Below are positions 17,301 to 24,318 of a DNA stretch of 64,000 nt, piece by piece. Source of the stretch: Flavobacterium sp. SUN052 (GTDB taxonomy: Bacteria > Bacteroidota > Bacteroidia > Flavobacteriales > Flavobacteriaceae); contig NZ_JAPQNS010000006.1 in the NCBI RefSeq assembly GCF_028867935.1, positions 124,001-188,000 on the forward strand, written 5' to 3'. The position numbers and the translations under genes were made by a program. A model generated the notes under the pieces. The model saw only the letters and a list, made by a program, of their open reading frames with translations, was not told the origin of the DNA and made no database searches. The first letter of the stretch is position 1; each line of letters begins with the position of its first letter.

Positions 17301-20300
17301 GCCACCGTTATCAATCCCCTGATTGGTAGTTCGGTCAATGCTGATGTTGCCGCCGTTGTTGGTGAACGTGCCGTTATTCCAGATGGCAAAAACGCCTACC
17401 GGGGCCAAATTGCCCAGAACAAGCTGCCCGGCACTAACCACCGTACCTTCGTTGTAGAAAGAGGTAGCATAGGTAAACCCACTGCGGGTAATGCCCCTGG
17501 AGTTGTTGATGGTCAGGCTCCCCACGCTGGTGATGCTGAGCGAAGCCCCCGTTTGTACCTCCACCGATTTGGCCACCGCCGTGGTGCTGATGATGGGCTG
17601 ATTGGCCGGGGCCGATGGAATGATAGCATCGGCGGTGGGGGTTGGCACAAAGCCCCCGCTCCAGTTGGTGGCCGTGTTCCAGTCAGTATTGGTGCAGCCT
17701 GTCCAGATGGCGGGGCCGCCTAACGTACCCCGCGTTACGCTGATCGATACCGTGCGGGTGCAGTTGTTGTCGGTAACGACGAAATACAACAGAAGGCTGC
17801 TGCCCACGCTTAGGCTGCTAGAGGTGAAGGTGTTAGTCGCGTTGTTATACGTTCCAGCCTGCTGGGAAAGGGCCTGGTCTGAATACCAGATGGTGCCCAC
17901 CGAGAAGCTGTTTGTACTCCCGATTTGTAAAGCAGAGGCTATAGCTGTGGAACTGCAACCACTGGCGCTTATAGGTGCCACAATCAGATCGTTGTTGGTC
18001 ACGTTGGGAATGGGGTTTCCCTGAGGGTAGTCGATCACGCCGTTGTTGGTCAGCGTGCCGGTGTTACTGTGCGGTTTGGTGGTGCTGACCGTGAAGAAGC
18101 CCGCATTAGTGAAACTGTTGTTGTTTTTGATAGGAGCGAACACCGTCAGTGTGGCGCAGGCACTGTTGGAAACCGTACCCGCGTTGGTGATTCCATTGCC
18201 CCCAATCGTACCCGATGTGCCGATGCTAACCGTACCCGCGTTGGTGAAGGTGGTTAGCAATTCGTTAGTAATGCCGTCTTGCCCGGCCGCTGTATTGTCA
18301 ATCTGGAGCAACGCCCCGGCTAAATTATTGAAAACAGCCGCAACCGTACCCGACCCATTGCCATTGATAATGCCCCGTTCGCCCAATGCCACGTTATTGC
18401 CCATCCGGATCTGGCCGGCGTTGAAAAACGTATTCGTGTTGGTCAGGCCACGCGATACTCGATCAAATTGAATACTGGCTCCGGCATTGTTGGAGAAGGA
18501 AGAGGTTCCGCTATTTAAAATTCCCACACCCGTATTGGCGACAGAACCGATGAAAATTTCCCCATCATTTTGAAACGTATTTCTGACGTTCCAGATGCCA
18601 TTACCAAACGCCCGGTCAGCCCGAATTTCGCCGGTGGCCGTATTTGTGAACGACCCGCCACTGTCCAGGTAGAGGTTATCCTGCCCCGAAAAAGCAACAT
18701 CGCCAATGATCAGCGTTGATGAATTGATAAAGGAAGGTGAGCCATTGAAAAGAGCTACCCCTGCACACCGATTCATCCTGATAAACCCGTCAAGCACGTT
18801 GATAAACGTACTTGTTCCTTCCACTTCAATGCCGCGTCCGGCCACTGTCGTAACACTACCAATTTGCAGGTTGCCCGCATTGGTAAATGTGCCGCCATTT
18901 GTGAAAACAGCATGACTGCCCGTCCGGTCGATTTGGATGTTGCCGCCTGTGCTGTTGATGATGGTGCCGGAACCGACGTTAACGATGCCTGCTCCCCCCA
19001 CCGCCGACATACTGCCAATTAGCAGGCTACCGCTATTGGTTAGGCTGCCCGCATTGGTCAGGGCATTCCCCGTTGATCCGTTGATACTGAGGCTCCCCGC
19101 GCTGCTGATACTGAGCGAAGCCCCCGCTTGCACGGCCACCGATTTGGCCGTGGTGGTGGTGCTGATAATGGGCTGGTTGGCGGCACTCAACTGAATGATA
19201 GCATCGTCCGTAGCGGTGGGAACGGTGGCCGGATACCAGTTGCCCGCCGTGTTCCAGTCGGTGCTCACGCAGCCTTGCCAGACCAGCCCGGCCCCGGCCG
19301 AAACAGCCGCATTGCCCGAGGCTACCGTAAACGAGCCGCCGTTGTTATTCACAATCAGTCCGCCATTGAAACTGATGTTGCTGTTGCCCGATGCATTCTC
19401 GATGAGGGTGCCCGTGTTGGAGAACGAACCCGCGTTGGTAATCACCGCATTGCCTAGACCTTGCAGCAGGGCCAGGCAACCCTGATTGGTAAACGTAGCT
19501 CCACTTCGGTTTTCGATGGCGGTGCCGGATACAGTGGGGCCGAGGGTGATGGTGGCCGAGTTGACAAAACTCCTAGTATTGAGCAAGCCCTGGGTGGTTC
19601 GCTCAATACTGACGCTCCCCCCCGCCGTGTTGCTGAACGTGCCGGTGTTAAACATCCCGTAGGAACCTCCCGTGACCGATGCCCCGATGGTAATGATGCC
19701 CGAGTTGACGAAAATACCCTCGTCGCCGGGAAAGGCGTTGCTATTATTCAAGCCTATTTGGCTACGATCAATGGCAATGTACCCGCCAGCCGTATTGGTG
19801 AACGAGCCGATATTCAGTAACCCAGATTGAGTAGATACACTGTTCGATATCCCGATGGTGAGGGTCGATGAATTGACAAACGTACTGCCAGATTCAGTGT
19901 TCACGGCCGAAGCAATGTACCCGCCCGTCGTGTTGCTGAACGACGCTTCATTTGTTATACCTCTGCTTGATATAGTCCCGACGTTGACAAAACTACCACT
20001 GGCATTGTATAGGATACTACCGTCGATGCTAATGCGCCCGCTCTCTCTGTTGCTGAACGTGCCGGAGTTAGCAAACCCGAAGAAACCTATAAAGCCTAAA
20101 TTGCCCATCACTAAAGACCCCTCATTAACTACCGTGCCTAAGTTGCCGAAACCTGCTGTTGGAAGAAAGTAGTTACCTCTGCTATTGCTATAGATAGATA
20201 TAAATTTGTATCCATTGATGGTCAGGCTCCCCACACTGCTAATACTGAGCGAGGCCCCGCTTTGCACCTCTACCGATTTGGCCGTGGCCGTGGTGCTGAT

Positions 20301-21611
20301 GATGGGCTGGTTGGCGGGTGCCGACGCAATAATTGCATCGTCCGTAGTCGTTGGAATAATTTTCCCTGACCAGTTTGCTGCCGTGTTCCAGTCCCGACTC
20401 ACGCAACCTGTCCAGACGGCTCCCAGGGTCAGCAGCCCCAGATTGGTGGTGATGTTGAAGGTGCCTCCATTATTATTCTGCACCACCCCGCCGTTAAACG
20501 TGATACCGCTGGTGCCCGTTGAATTCTCGATGATGGTGCCAGTGTTGGAGAATGAAGCTGGGCTGGAGTTACTAATGACTCCATTTCCTAAGCTCAGAAT
20601 AAGGCCCTGAATCTGTGCCTGGCAACCACTCCCTTCCCCCAGATTGGTAAATATGGCCCCACTTTTATTGAGAATGGCGGTGCCGGTCACGTTGGTGCCG
20701 ATGGTGAGGGTGCCCGAGTTAGTGAATGTACCGCCCTCAATGGTAAAGCCATTTCCCGTAACGGCTGCATTAGTGCCAATCTGGATGGTGGCTTCATTAT
20801 TAACCACTCCTGTCGAATAGAAGGCTTCGACGGCAGACGTTCGGTCAATTTGAATCAGGCCGCCCGGTCTGTTGTTCAGTATGCCGCCACTGCGGTGTAC
20901 CACACCTCGGTTAGCAACGGCTGAGAGGTTGCCTATTCGGATAGTACCGCTGTTATCCAGGGTGCCCTTATTCTCTAAGGCAAACCCCGTAGAACCATTG
21001 ATGGTCAGGGTACTGCCAGTTTTGTTAAAAAAGCTGCCGCTCTCAATGGTAAGGCCAGTTCCCGTAACAGCCGCATTTGTACCAATTTCTATGGTGGCTT
21101 CGTTGTTGACAACCCCTGTCGAATAAAAGGCTTCGACGGCAGACGTCCGGTCAATTTGAATCAGGCCGCCCGGTCGGTTATACAGCGTACCACCATTGCG
21201 ATGGACAATACCTCGGTTAGCAACAGCCGATGTGTTGCCTATTCGAATGCTACCACTGTTGTCTAAGGTGCCAAAATTCTCTAAGGCAAAACCCGTAGAA
21301 CCATTGATGTCTAAGCTGCCCGTAGTATTATTGATGGTTAGGGTAGCACTGCTTGCCACCGCTACCGATTTGACCGTGGCTGTGGTGCTGAGAATAGGCT
21401 GGTTAGTAGACCCAGACGGAATTACCACATCATGTGTAGCGTCGGGAACCAGCGTCAGCGACCAGTTGCCGGGTGTGTTCCAGTCAGTGTCGGTGCTGCC
21501 CGTCCAGGTGTTGGTTTGGGCCTGGGCAGCAAGGCTAACCAGCAGCAACAAAGAAATCAGCCCGGCCTGAACCGAGCGGGAAAAGAATGAAGAAGATAGA
21601 GATGGAATCAT
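14373..21611 (-). CDS. 2412-residue adhesin-like protein with DWNT-NWS modules and Ig domains
   Basis: An exported giant protein with a signal peptide ending near LAAQA. Four modules begin with a Trp-rich signature WTGxxxxDWNTxxNWS followed by DDAIIPS and QPIISTT, near residues 33, 403, 782 and 1303. Each is followed by long runs of short beta-strand repeats (GTITIGASVTG, SNTAGGSVSIDRT, FTNSGTL) typical of beta-solenoid adhesins. From about 1900 there are Ig-like domains (VCAGTTVVASVSATG ... YQWYRG) and the shared C-terminal module ending GCQRTVQWIVQ. Codons near 20745-21317 contain a ~306-bp direct duplication. The gene is third in an operon with START and membrane-protein genes (spacing 37 bp) and is followed by the RCC1 gene. 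A role in adhesion is inferred. Confidence 0.87.
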   Translation of the reverse strand: MIPSLSSSFFSRSVQAGLISLLLLVSLAAQAQTNTWTGSTDTDWNTPGNWSLTLVPDATHDVVIPSGSTNQPILSTTATVKSVAVASSATLTINNTTGSLDINGSTGFALENFGTLDNSGSIRIGNTSAVANRGIVHRNGGTLYNRPGGLIQIDRTSAVEAFYSTGVVNNEATIEIGTNAAVTGTGLTIESGSFFNKTGSTLTINGSTGFALENKGTLDNSGTIRIGNLSAVANRGVVHRSGGILNNRPGGLIQIDRTSAVEAFYSTGVVNNEATIQIGTNAAVTGNGFTIEGGTFTNSGTLTIGTNVTGTAILNKSGAIFTNLGEGSGCQAQIQGLILSLGNGVISNSSPASFSNTGTIIENSTGTSGITFNGGVVQNNNGGTFNITTNLGLLTLGAVWTGCVSRDWNTAANWSGKIIPTTTDDAIIASAPANQPIISTTATAKSVEVQSGASLSISSVGSLTINGYKFISIYSNSRGNYFLPTAGFGNLGTVVNEGSLVMGNLGFIGFFGFANSGTFSNRESGRISIDGSILYNASGSFVNVGTISSRGITNEASFSNTTGGYIASAVNTESGSTFVNSSTLTIGISNSVSTQSGLLNIGSFTNTAGGYIAIDRSQIGLNNSNAFPGDEGIFVNSGIITIGASVTGGSYGMFNTGTFSNTAGGSVSIERTTQGLLNTRSFVNSATITLGPTVSGTAIENRSGATFTNQGCLALLQGLGNAVITNAGSFSNTGTLIENASGNSNISFNGGLIVNNNGGSFTVASGNAAVSAGAGLVWQGCVSTDWNTAGNWYPATVPTATDDAIIQLSAANQPIISTTTTAKSVAVQAGASLSISSAGSLSINGSTGNALTNAGSLTNSGSLLIGSMSAVGGAGIVNVGSGTIINSTGGNIQIDRTGSHAVFTNGGTFTNAGNLQIGSVTTVAGRGIEVEGTSTFINVLDGFIRMNRCAGVALFNGSPSFINSSTLIIGDVAFSGQDNLYLDSGGSFTNTATGEIRADRAFGNGIWNVRNTFQNDGEIFIGSVANTGVGILNSGTSSFSNNAGASIQFDRVSRGLTNTNTFFNAGQIRMGNNVALGERGIINGNGSGTVAAVFNNLAGALLQIDNTAAGQDGITNELLTTFTNAGTVSIGTSGTIGGNGITNAGTVSNSACATLTVFAPIKNNNSFTNAGFFTVSTTKPHSNTGTLTNNGVIDYPQGNPIPNVTNNDLIVAPISASGCSSTAIASALQIGSTNSFSVGTIWYSDQALSQQAGTYNNATNTFTSSSLSVGSSLLLYFVVTDNNCTRTVSISVTRGTLGGPAIWTGCTNTDWNTATNWSGGFVPTPTADAIIPSAPANQPIISTTAVAKSVEVQTGASLSITSVGSLTINNSRGITRSGFTYATSFYNEGTVVSAGQLVLGNLAPVGVFAIWNNGTFTNNGGNISIDRTTNQGIDNGGTFANTGTITIGALASVGANGIWNQTIFNNTGGIITIDQTTSHGLHNTGTFVNSATLLVGQSGSIGNTALNNTSTASFTNTATGLIRLRVYISGWDGIDNYGTYLNSGTLTIGASASLINVAGLYSEASFTNTATGIIRVDQAPFGLYNYYNGVFTNAGTITLALSATAGQAGSGLQNFNRFTNQSTGVIYIDGYRGNGIWNTQDASTNFQNSGLIQIGANARTGITGILNYRTFSNNSDGRIEIDQPTGSAIVNNSPTAIFTNAATIRIGQNFAIPGSGINNSSSATFNNLTGASITIDRTGYGLTNITSSTFVNAALIKISTTGPASSTDGLWNTSVFSNSTCAVLTVFDNINNGGDLTNAGFFTVNTTKPHSNTGTLTNNGVITYPQGNPIPNVTNNNVIVAPFSLCGTSSTTALQIGGANSFSVGTTWYTDAALTTAGGTYNQTTNTFTPTSLSVGVNTLYFTTTDDVNSCTQTGTVSVTVNALPTPTLVASGSLNCSQTSVTLTASGGVSYTFASASGTLGTPDSASTLVVNAPGIYSVTVGNTNGCTSTTTTTVISDTAIPTASLSALIQSFCTGTMLTLTASGGTNYTFSSGATQTGGSSSNTATVTQSGMYTVTVANASGCISTTTLSVTATPLTSLVNGPAASSAVCAGTTVVASVSATGTPPLTYQWYRGNNLVGGQTSATLSLPNAQTTDTGNYSVVVTGACNSVTSTAFSLTVNPIPTVTITPSPSLTISSLQTATFTASGAASYHWSNLASTTAISVNVAGPYSVTGTTNGCSGTASVLLSVTSAAPIITTQPATASTVCEGASVMVTVGVSGLVTSYQWLRGGSPVPGQTGLALSLGNVQVSNGGVYSLSVTGPGGSTTSNGFTLTVNPTPTATITFPNSVTVAGTGIPVVKVPSLNPPVVFQASGGVLYERVMILDRINGFEIRQTDANNTGIFPITRLGLFTLTVTGAGGCQRTVQWIVQ
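20745..21317 (-). repeat. 306-bp direct duplication within the adhesin gene
   Basis: Two nearly identical stretches offset by about 306 bp (102 codons), for example TTCCCGTAAC at about 20758 and 21058. They encode the same sequence of beta-solenoid strands (IQIDRTSAVEAFYSTGVVN). This is an in-frame internal duplication at the N-terminus of the protein. Confidence 0.75.
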
Positions 21612-21648
21612 GGGTTATGTAGGGTAACTAAGTGGTCTTGAACTATAG

Positions 21649-22455
21649 CTATGCGCGGTTCGTAACGCTGTTATAGTATTGGCGCAATGCGCTGAGTTGT
21701 GAATAGCCGCCTGTCAGAACCTTTTGGGCGGCTGATTCCACGGCTGTCCACGGCAAGGTGGTTTCGGGTTTGAGGCCAAAAACGGTCTGGTAGAGGTAAT
21801 TGACCTGAACGGGTAAAATCCGGTTGGGCAGACCACTGCCAAACTCGCCCACGTAGCCAATGAGCGACGAAAGCGGTACTTTCCAGTTGATGTTCTGCGC
21901 CGTTAGTTTCTCGAACTGATCCGATTTATTCACCAACAGCGGGGGGATCAGCTCGGCCGAATGGCTCAACATCCGCAACAAACCTCCCAGCATCAAAATC
22001 ACTTTGGCCAGCAAAACGGCGTTGGGTTGCCCCAGAACCTGAACCACATACAGGGCACTGCCCAACGTGACGAGACCTATCAGCACGAAAAACAAACCAA
22101 ATTTTTTATCGCCAATAAACAGGGCCTGCACCACCACAGCCGCCACCACTACGCAGGGAATAATCCAGTGCCAGCTATCGAAAATGACGAACCACAACAC
22201 AGCTTCGATGATGATGGTCGAATGGGTAAGTCGGGTTGCCCAGGTCGTGTGCAACAGGGCGTAGCCGATGGATTGGTAGTCTAAATCAATGTTGGTTTGG
22301 GGTTTGAACACATTGTGCAGCGGCAAAAACTGACCCGTTATGCGGTCGGGCAGCACGTTGCACAGTACATACAGCACTACCGTAGAGACGAGGGTAAACA
22401 CCCAGAGTTGGTTAATGATGGGTTCGAAATGGGTAAGCCAGTTGATGAAGTTCAT
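21649..22455 (-). CDS. Multi-pass membrane protein of unknown function
   Basis: 268 residues, with hydrophobic segments near 15-35, 90-110, 95-130, 120-145 and 150-170 (for example LWVFTLVSTVVLYVL, WHWIIPCVVVAAVVVQALF, FGLFFVLIGLVTLGSALYV), then a soluble C-terminal third. I do not recognise the family. The start lies 9 bp downstream of the START-domain gene and the stop 37 bp before the adhesin gene, so all are probably co-transcribed. The pairing with a lipid-binding START protein hints at a membrane-lipid function, but that is only context. Confidence 0.7.
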   Translation of the reverse strand: MNFINWLTHFEPIINQLWVFTLVSTVVLYVLCNVLPDRITGQFLPLHNVFKPQTNIDLDYQSIGYALLHTTWATRLTHSTIIIEAVLWFVIFDSWHWIIPCVVVAAVVVQALFIGDKKFGLFFVLIGLVTLGSALYVVQVLGQPNAVLLAKVILMLGGLLRMLSHSAELIPPLLVNKSDQFEKLTAQNINWKVPLSSLIGYVGEFGSGLPNRILPVQVNYLYQTVFGLKPETTLPWTAVESAAQKVLTGGYSQLSALRQYYNSVTNRA

Positions 22456-22463
22456 AAGCGCAG

Positions 22464-23165
22464 TTAGGTTAAAAAAAGAGGATTTAGGGTGAGCGCCGTG
22501 TTTTTGGCATCCGGCAATTTTTCGTGGCTTTTAACTCCGCCTTTCTCGAAAAATTGCTGGATGCTCTCAAACTGATGGGTGAGGTAATTAGGCATGATCA
22601 GGTTCATGATCAGGGCCGGGAAACGACCGCCCTGATTTTCTCGGTCAATCAAAACAAGCTGGCTAGTGCCGTCGTCGTTGGCCTCAAACAGGTGCCCGCC
22701 CCACCAGTCGATCCGTTCAAAACCGGCAGGTACGGGCATCGTGTCCAAGACAATCGACCGGAAACTGGTTTGAATCAGGTTATCCGCCAGTTGCCTTGAC
22801 CATTGCACGTACAGCAGATCACGTTTGGCAATAAACGGCACACCGGGATTGAATTGCTGATAGATAATTTGGGTGTTTTCGTCAATGTGCTTCACTCGAA
22901 AACCACCCGTGTACTCAGCAGTCCAGTACTGATGATAGTCGAGCATTTTGTTGGTAAACACATCGAAGACCTCGCTGTGCGAGGCAGCTACTCGGGGCAA
23001 CCGCCACCGGAACAAGTCGTTTTTGTCGTCGGCAAATGACTGTTGCCAGATCGGGATTCCCTTTTTTGTGCTTTGCTTTCGCCAACCCTTGTCCGAAGTC
23101 ATCAGGGTTAGGTCGGTATCCAGCCATTTCTCTTTATTCAGTTGCCAGTTGTTGATGGTGACCAT
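22464..23165 (-). CDS. START-domain (SRPBCC fold) lipid-binding-like protein
   Basis: 233 residues with no signal peptide, so predicted cytoplasmic. The pattern GWRKQSTKKGIPIWQQSF, VFDVFTNKMLDYHQYW, FIAKRDLLYVQW and the C-terminal helix PNYLTHQFESIQQFF fits the START/polyketide-cyclase helix-grip fold, which binds hydrophobic ligands in a cavity. It is the first gene of the operon 23165-12454 and sits directly behind a class A triple operator. It may serve lipid handling for the membrane protein that follows. Family assignment is by motif pattern only. Confidence 0.7.
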   Translation of the reverse strand: MVTINNWQLNKEKWLDTDLTLMTSDKGWRKQSTKKGIPIWQQSFADDKNDLFRWRLPRVAASHSEVFDVFTNKMLDYHQYWTAEYTGGFRVKHIDENTQIIYQQFNPGVPFIAKRDLLYVQWSRQLADNLIQTSFRSIVLDTMPVPAGFERIDWWGGHLFEANDDGTSQLVLIDRENQGGRFPALIMNLIMPNYLTHQFESIQQFFEKGGVKSHEKLPDAKNTALTLNPLFLT

Positions 23166-23223
23166 TGTCGATGATTAACTTAGGTCGCTGAAGGCATGAT
23201 TTTCCGGCCCGTCAGCTCGGAAG

Positions 23224-23319
23224 TAAAAGTGGGATTTACCTGGCGAGAAGACTTCGCTTATTGTTGCAAAAGCTTAGTCTATTGTCTCATGATGTAAAAA
23301 AGCTTAGTCTATTGTTGCA
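23224..23319 (-). promoter_or_regulatory. Class A triple operator and promoter of the START-adhesin operon
   Basis: Plus-strand boxes are GACTTCGCTTATTGTTGCA (23250-23268), AAGCTTAGTCTATTGTCTCA (23270-23289) and AAGCTTAGTCTATTGTTGCA (23300-23319), with cores 21 and 30 bp apart. CACTTTTA (23224-23231, minus strand) sits 18 bp from the nearest box as a degenerate -7 element. The block is a near copy of 24160-24255. Confidence 0.75.
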
Positions 23320-23348
23320 TTTATAAGCACTTCTTACAAAAAAGTACA

Positions 23349-23379
23349 TAAAAAACGGTCTGCGAAGACACCGACCGTT
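23349..23379 (-). terminator. Rho-independent terminator after the SnoaL-like gene
   Basis: On the minus strand AACGGTC (23373-23379) pairs with GACCGTT (23354-23360) around a 12-nt loop, followed by a run of T. It would stop transcripts from 24085-23573 just before the next class A operator, so the two promoters work independently. Confidence 0.7.
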
Positions 23380-23432
23380 GGGAGAAGGATTTAACAGGGA
23401 GTATTTGACTAATTTATAAGTTTAGTCGAGTG

Positions 23433-23548
23433 GCTGACGCTTTTGGGCTTCGACTCCGCTCAGCCTGACGGTCGATGTTGACGCAGTTGCCTGTTTTGAG
23501 TCAATTTCTGGGTCAGGCTGAGCGGAGTCGAAGCCCAGAAGCGTCAGC
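23433..23548. repeat. 37-bp inverted repeat (GCTTCGACTCCGCTCAGC family)
   Basis: Arms 23433-23469 and 23512-23548 are reverse complements with one mismatch and a 42-bp spacer. The core GCTTCGACTCCGCTCAGC is, from memory, a widespread intergenic palindromic element in Bacteroidota. It begins 25 bp after the stop of the SnoaL-like gene. Together with the terminator and operator it accounts for the 407-bp gap 23166-23572. Confidence 0.8.
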
Positions 23549-23572
23549 AATTTTCACTTGTCTTACATCAGA

Positions 23573-24085
23573 CTATTTCGCTTTTACATCGTCGTTGTTT
23601 ATATCTCGGATCGTTACGTATTTTCCGTCGCGCTTTTCCCAGATAGCCATGTACTTTCCCGTGTATGTCTCTTTCCCCGAAGCGTCTTTTCCAGTGGCTT
23701 TGCCAACTTCCGTAACCATATTCCCGTCGCCAAAAACCTCCAGGGTTTCGAAGGCGATGGTAGTGCCTTTGGCCCGTTTGGCCAGGGCGTTTTCCACGTC
23801 TTTCAGAATAGCCGCTTTACCCACCAATCGGGGTGAATTGTTGGCCATACTCACGGCATCATTGGCGTAAAAAGCCACAATCGCTTTGGCATCACGGGCA
23901 TTATCGGCAGCAGCCCAGGCTGTTTCCAGGGCCTGAATGTCGGCTTTTACCACAGCCATGTCTGGTTTGGCAACGGCCTGTTCGGTCGATTCGGTGGTTT
24001 TAGTGTCGGTAGAGGTACAGCCAGTCGCGAGGATGGACAAGGCTACGTAGCAGGATGTGAACAGGGCGTAGACGTTGGGTTTCAT
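23573..24085 (-). CDS. SnoaL/DUF4440-like lipoprotein
   Basis: 170 residues. A lipoprotein signal peptide ends in LATGC (Cys23), then a Thr/Glu linker, then a cystatin-like SnoaL/DUF4440 domain (ALETAWAAADNARDAKAIVAF, YANDAVSMANNSP, AILKDVENAL, GDGNMVTEVGKATGKDASGK, AIWEKRDGKY). Proteins of this fold bind small ligands or are ketosteroid-isomerase-like; here the substrate is unknown and export to the envelope is predicted. It is the first gene behind the class A regulator 24319-26262 and its operator. The cassette at 48866-51372 has the same order: regulator, boxes, SnoaL-like exported protein. Confidence 0.85.
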   Translation of the reverse strand: MKPNVYALFTSCYVALSILATGCTSTDTKTTESTEQAVAKPDMAVVKADIQALETAWAAADNARDAKAIVAFYANDAVSMANNSPRLVGKAAILKDVENALAKRAKGTTIAFETLEVFGDGNMVTEVGKATGKDASGKETYTGKYMAIWEKRDGKYVTIRDINNDDVKAK

Positions 24086-24159
24086 TTATTCGATCCAGTA
24101 ATGGTTTTAGGTTTTAGCGGTAAAGGTGTACCCGCCAGCCAGACGACCGTCTGGCGAAG

Positions 24160-24255
24160 TAAAAGTGTAGGATGTCGGTTGAGAAGACTTCGCTTATTGT
24201 CTCAAAAGCTTAGTCTATTGTCTCACGTCGAAGAAAAGCTTAGCCTATTGTTGCA
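24160..24255 (-). promoter_or_regulatory. Class A triple operator and promoter of the SnoaL-like lipoprotein gene
   Basis: Plus-strand boxes are GACTTCGCTTATTGTCTCA (24186-24204), AAGCTTAGTCTATTGTCTCA (24206-24225) and AAGCTTAGCCTATTGTTGCA (24236-24255), with cores 21 and 30 bp apart. CACTTTTA (24160-24167, minus strand) lies 18 bp beyond. The regulator gene ends 63 bp upstream of the array. Confidence 0.75.
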
Positions 24256-24318
24256 TTTGTAGATGTAGCACGCGAGAAGGTACCGTAGCGTTACAGCGCG
24301 GGCGTACACTACCTGCTG

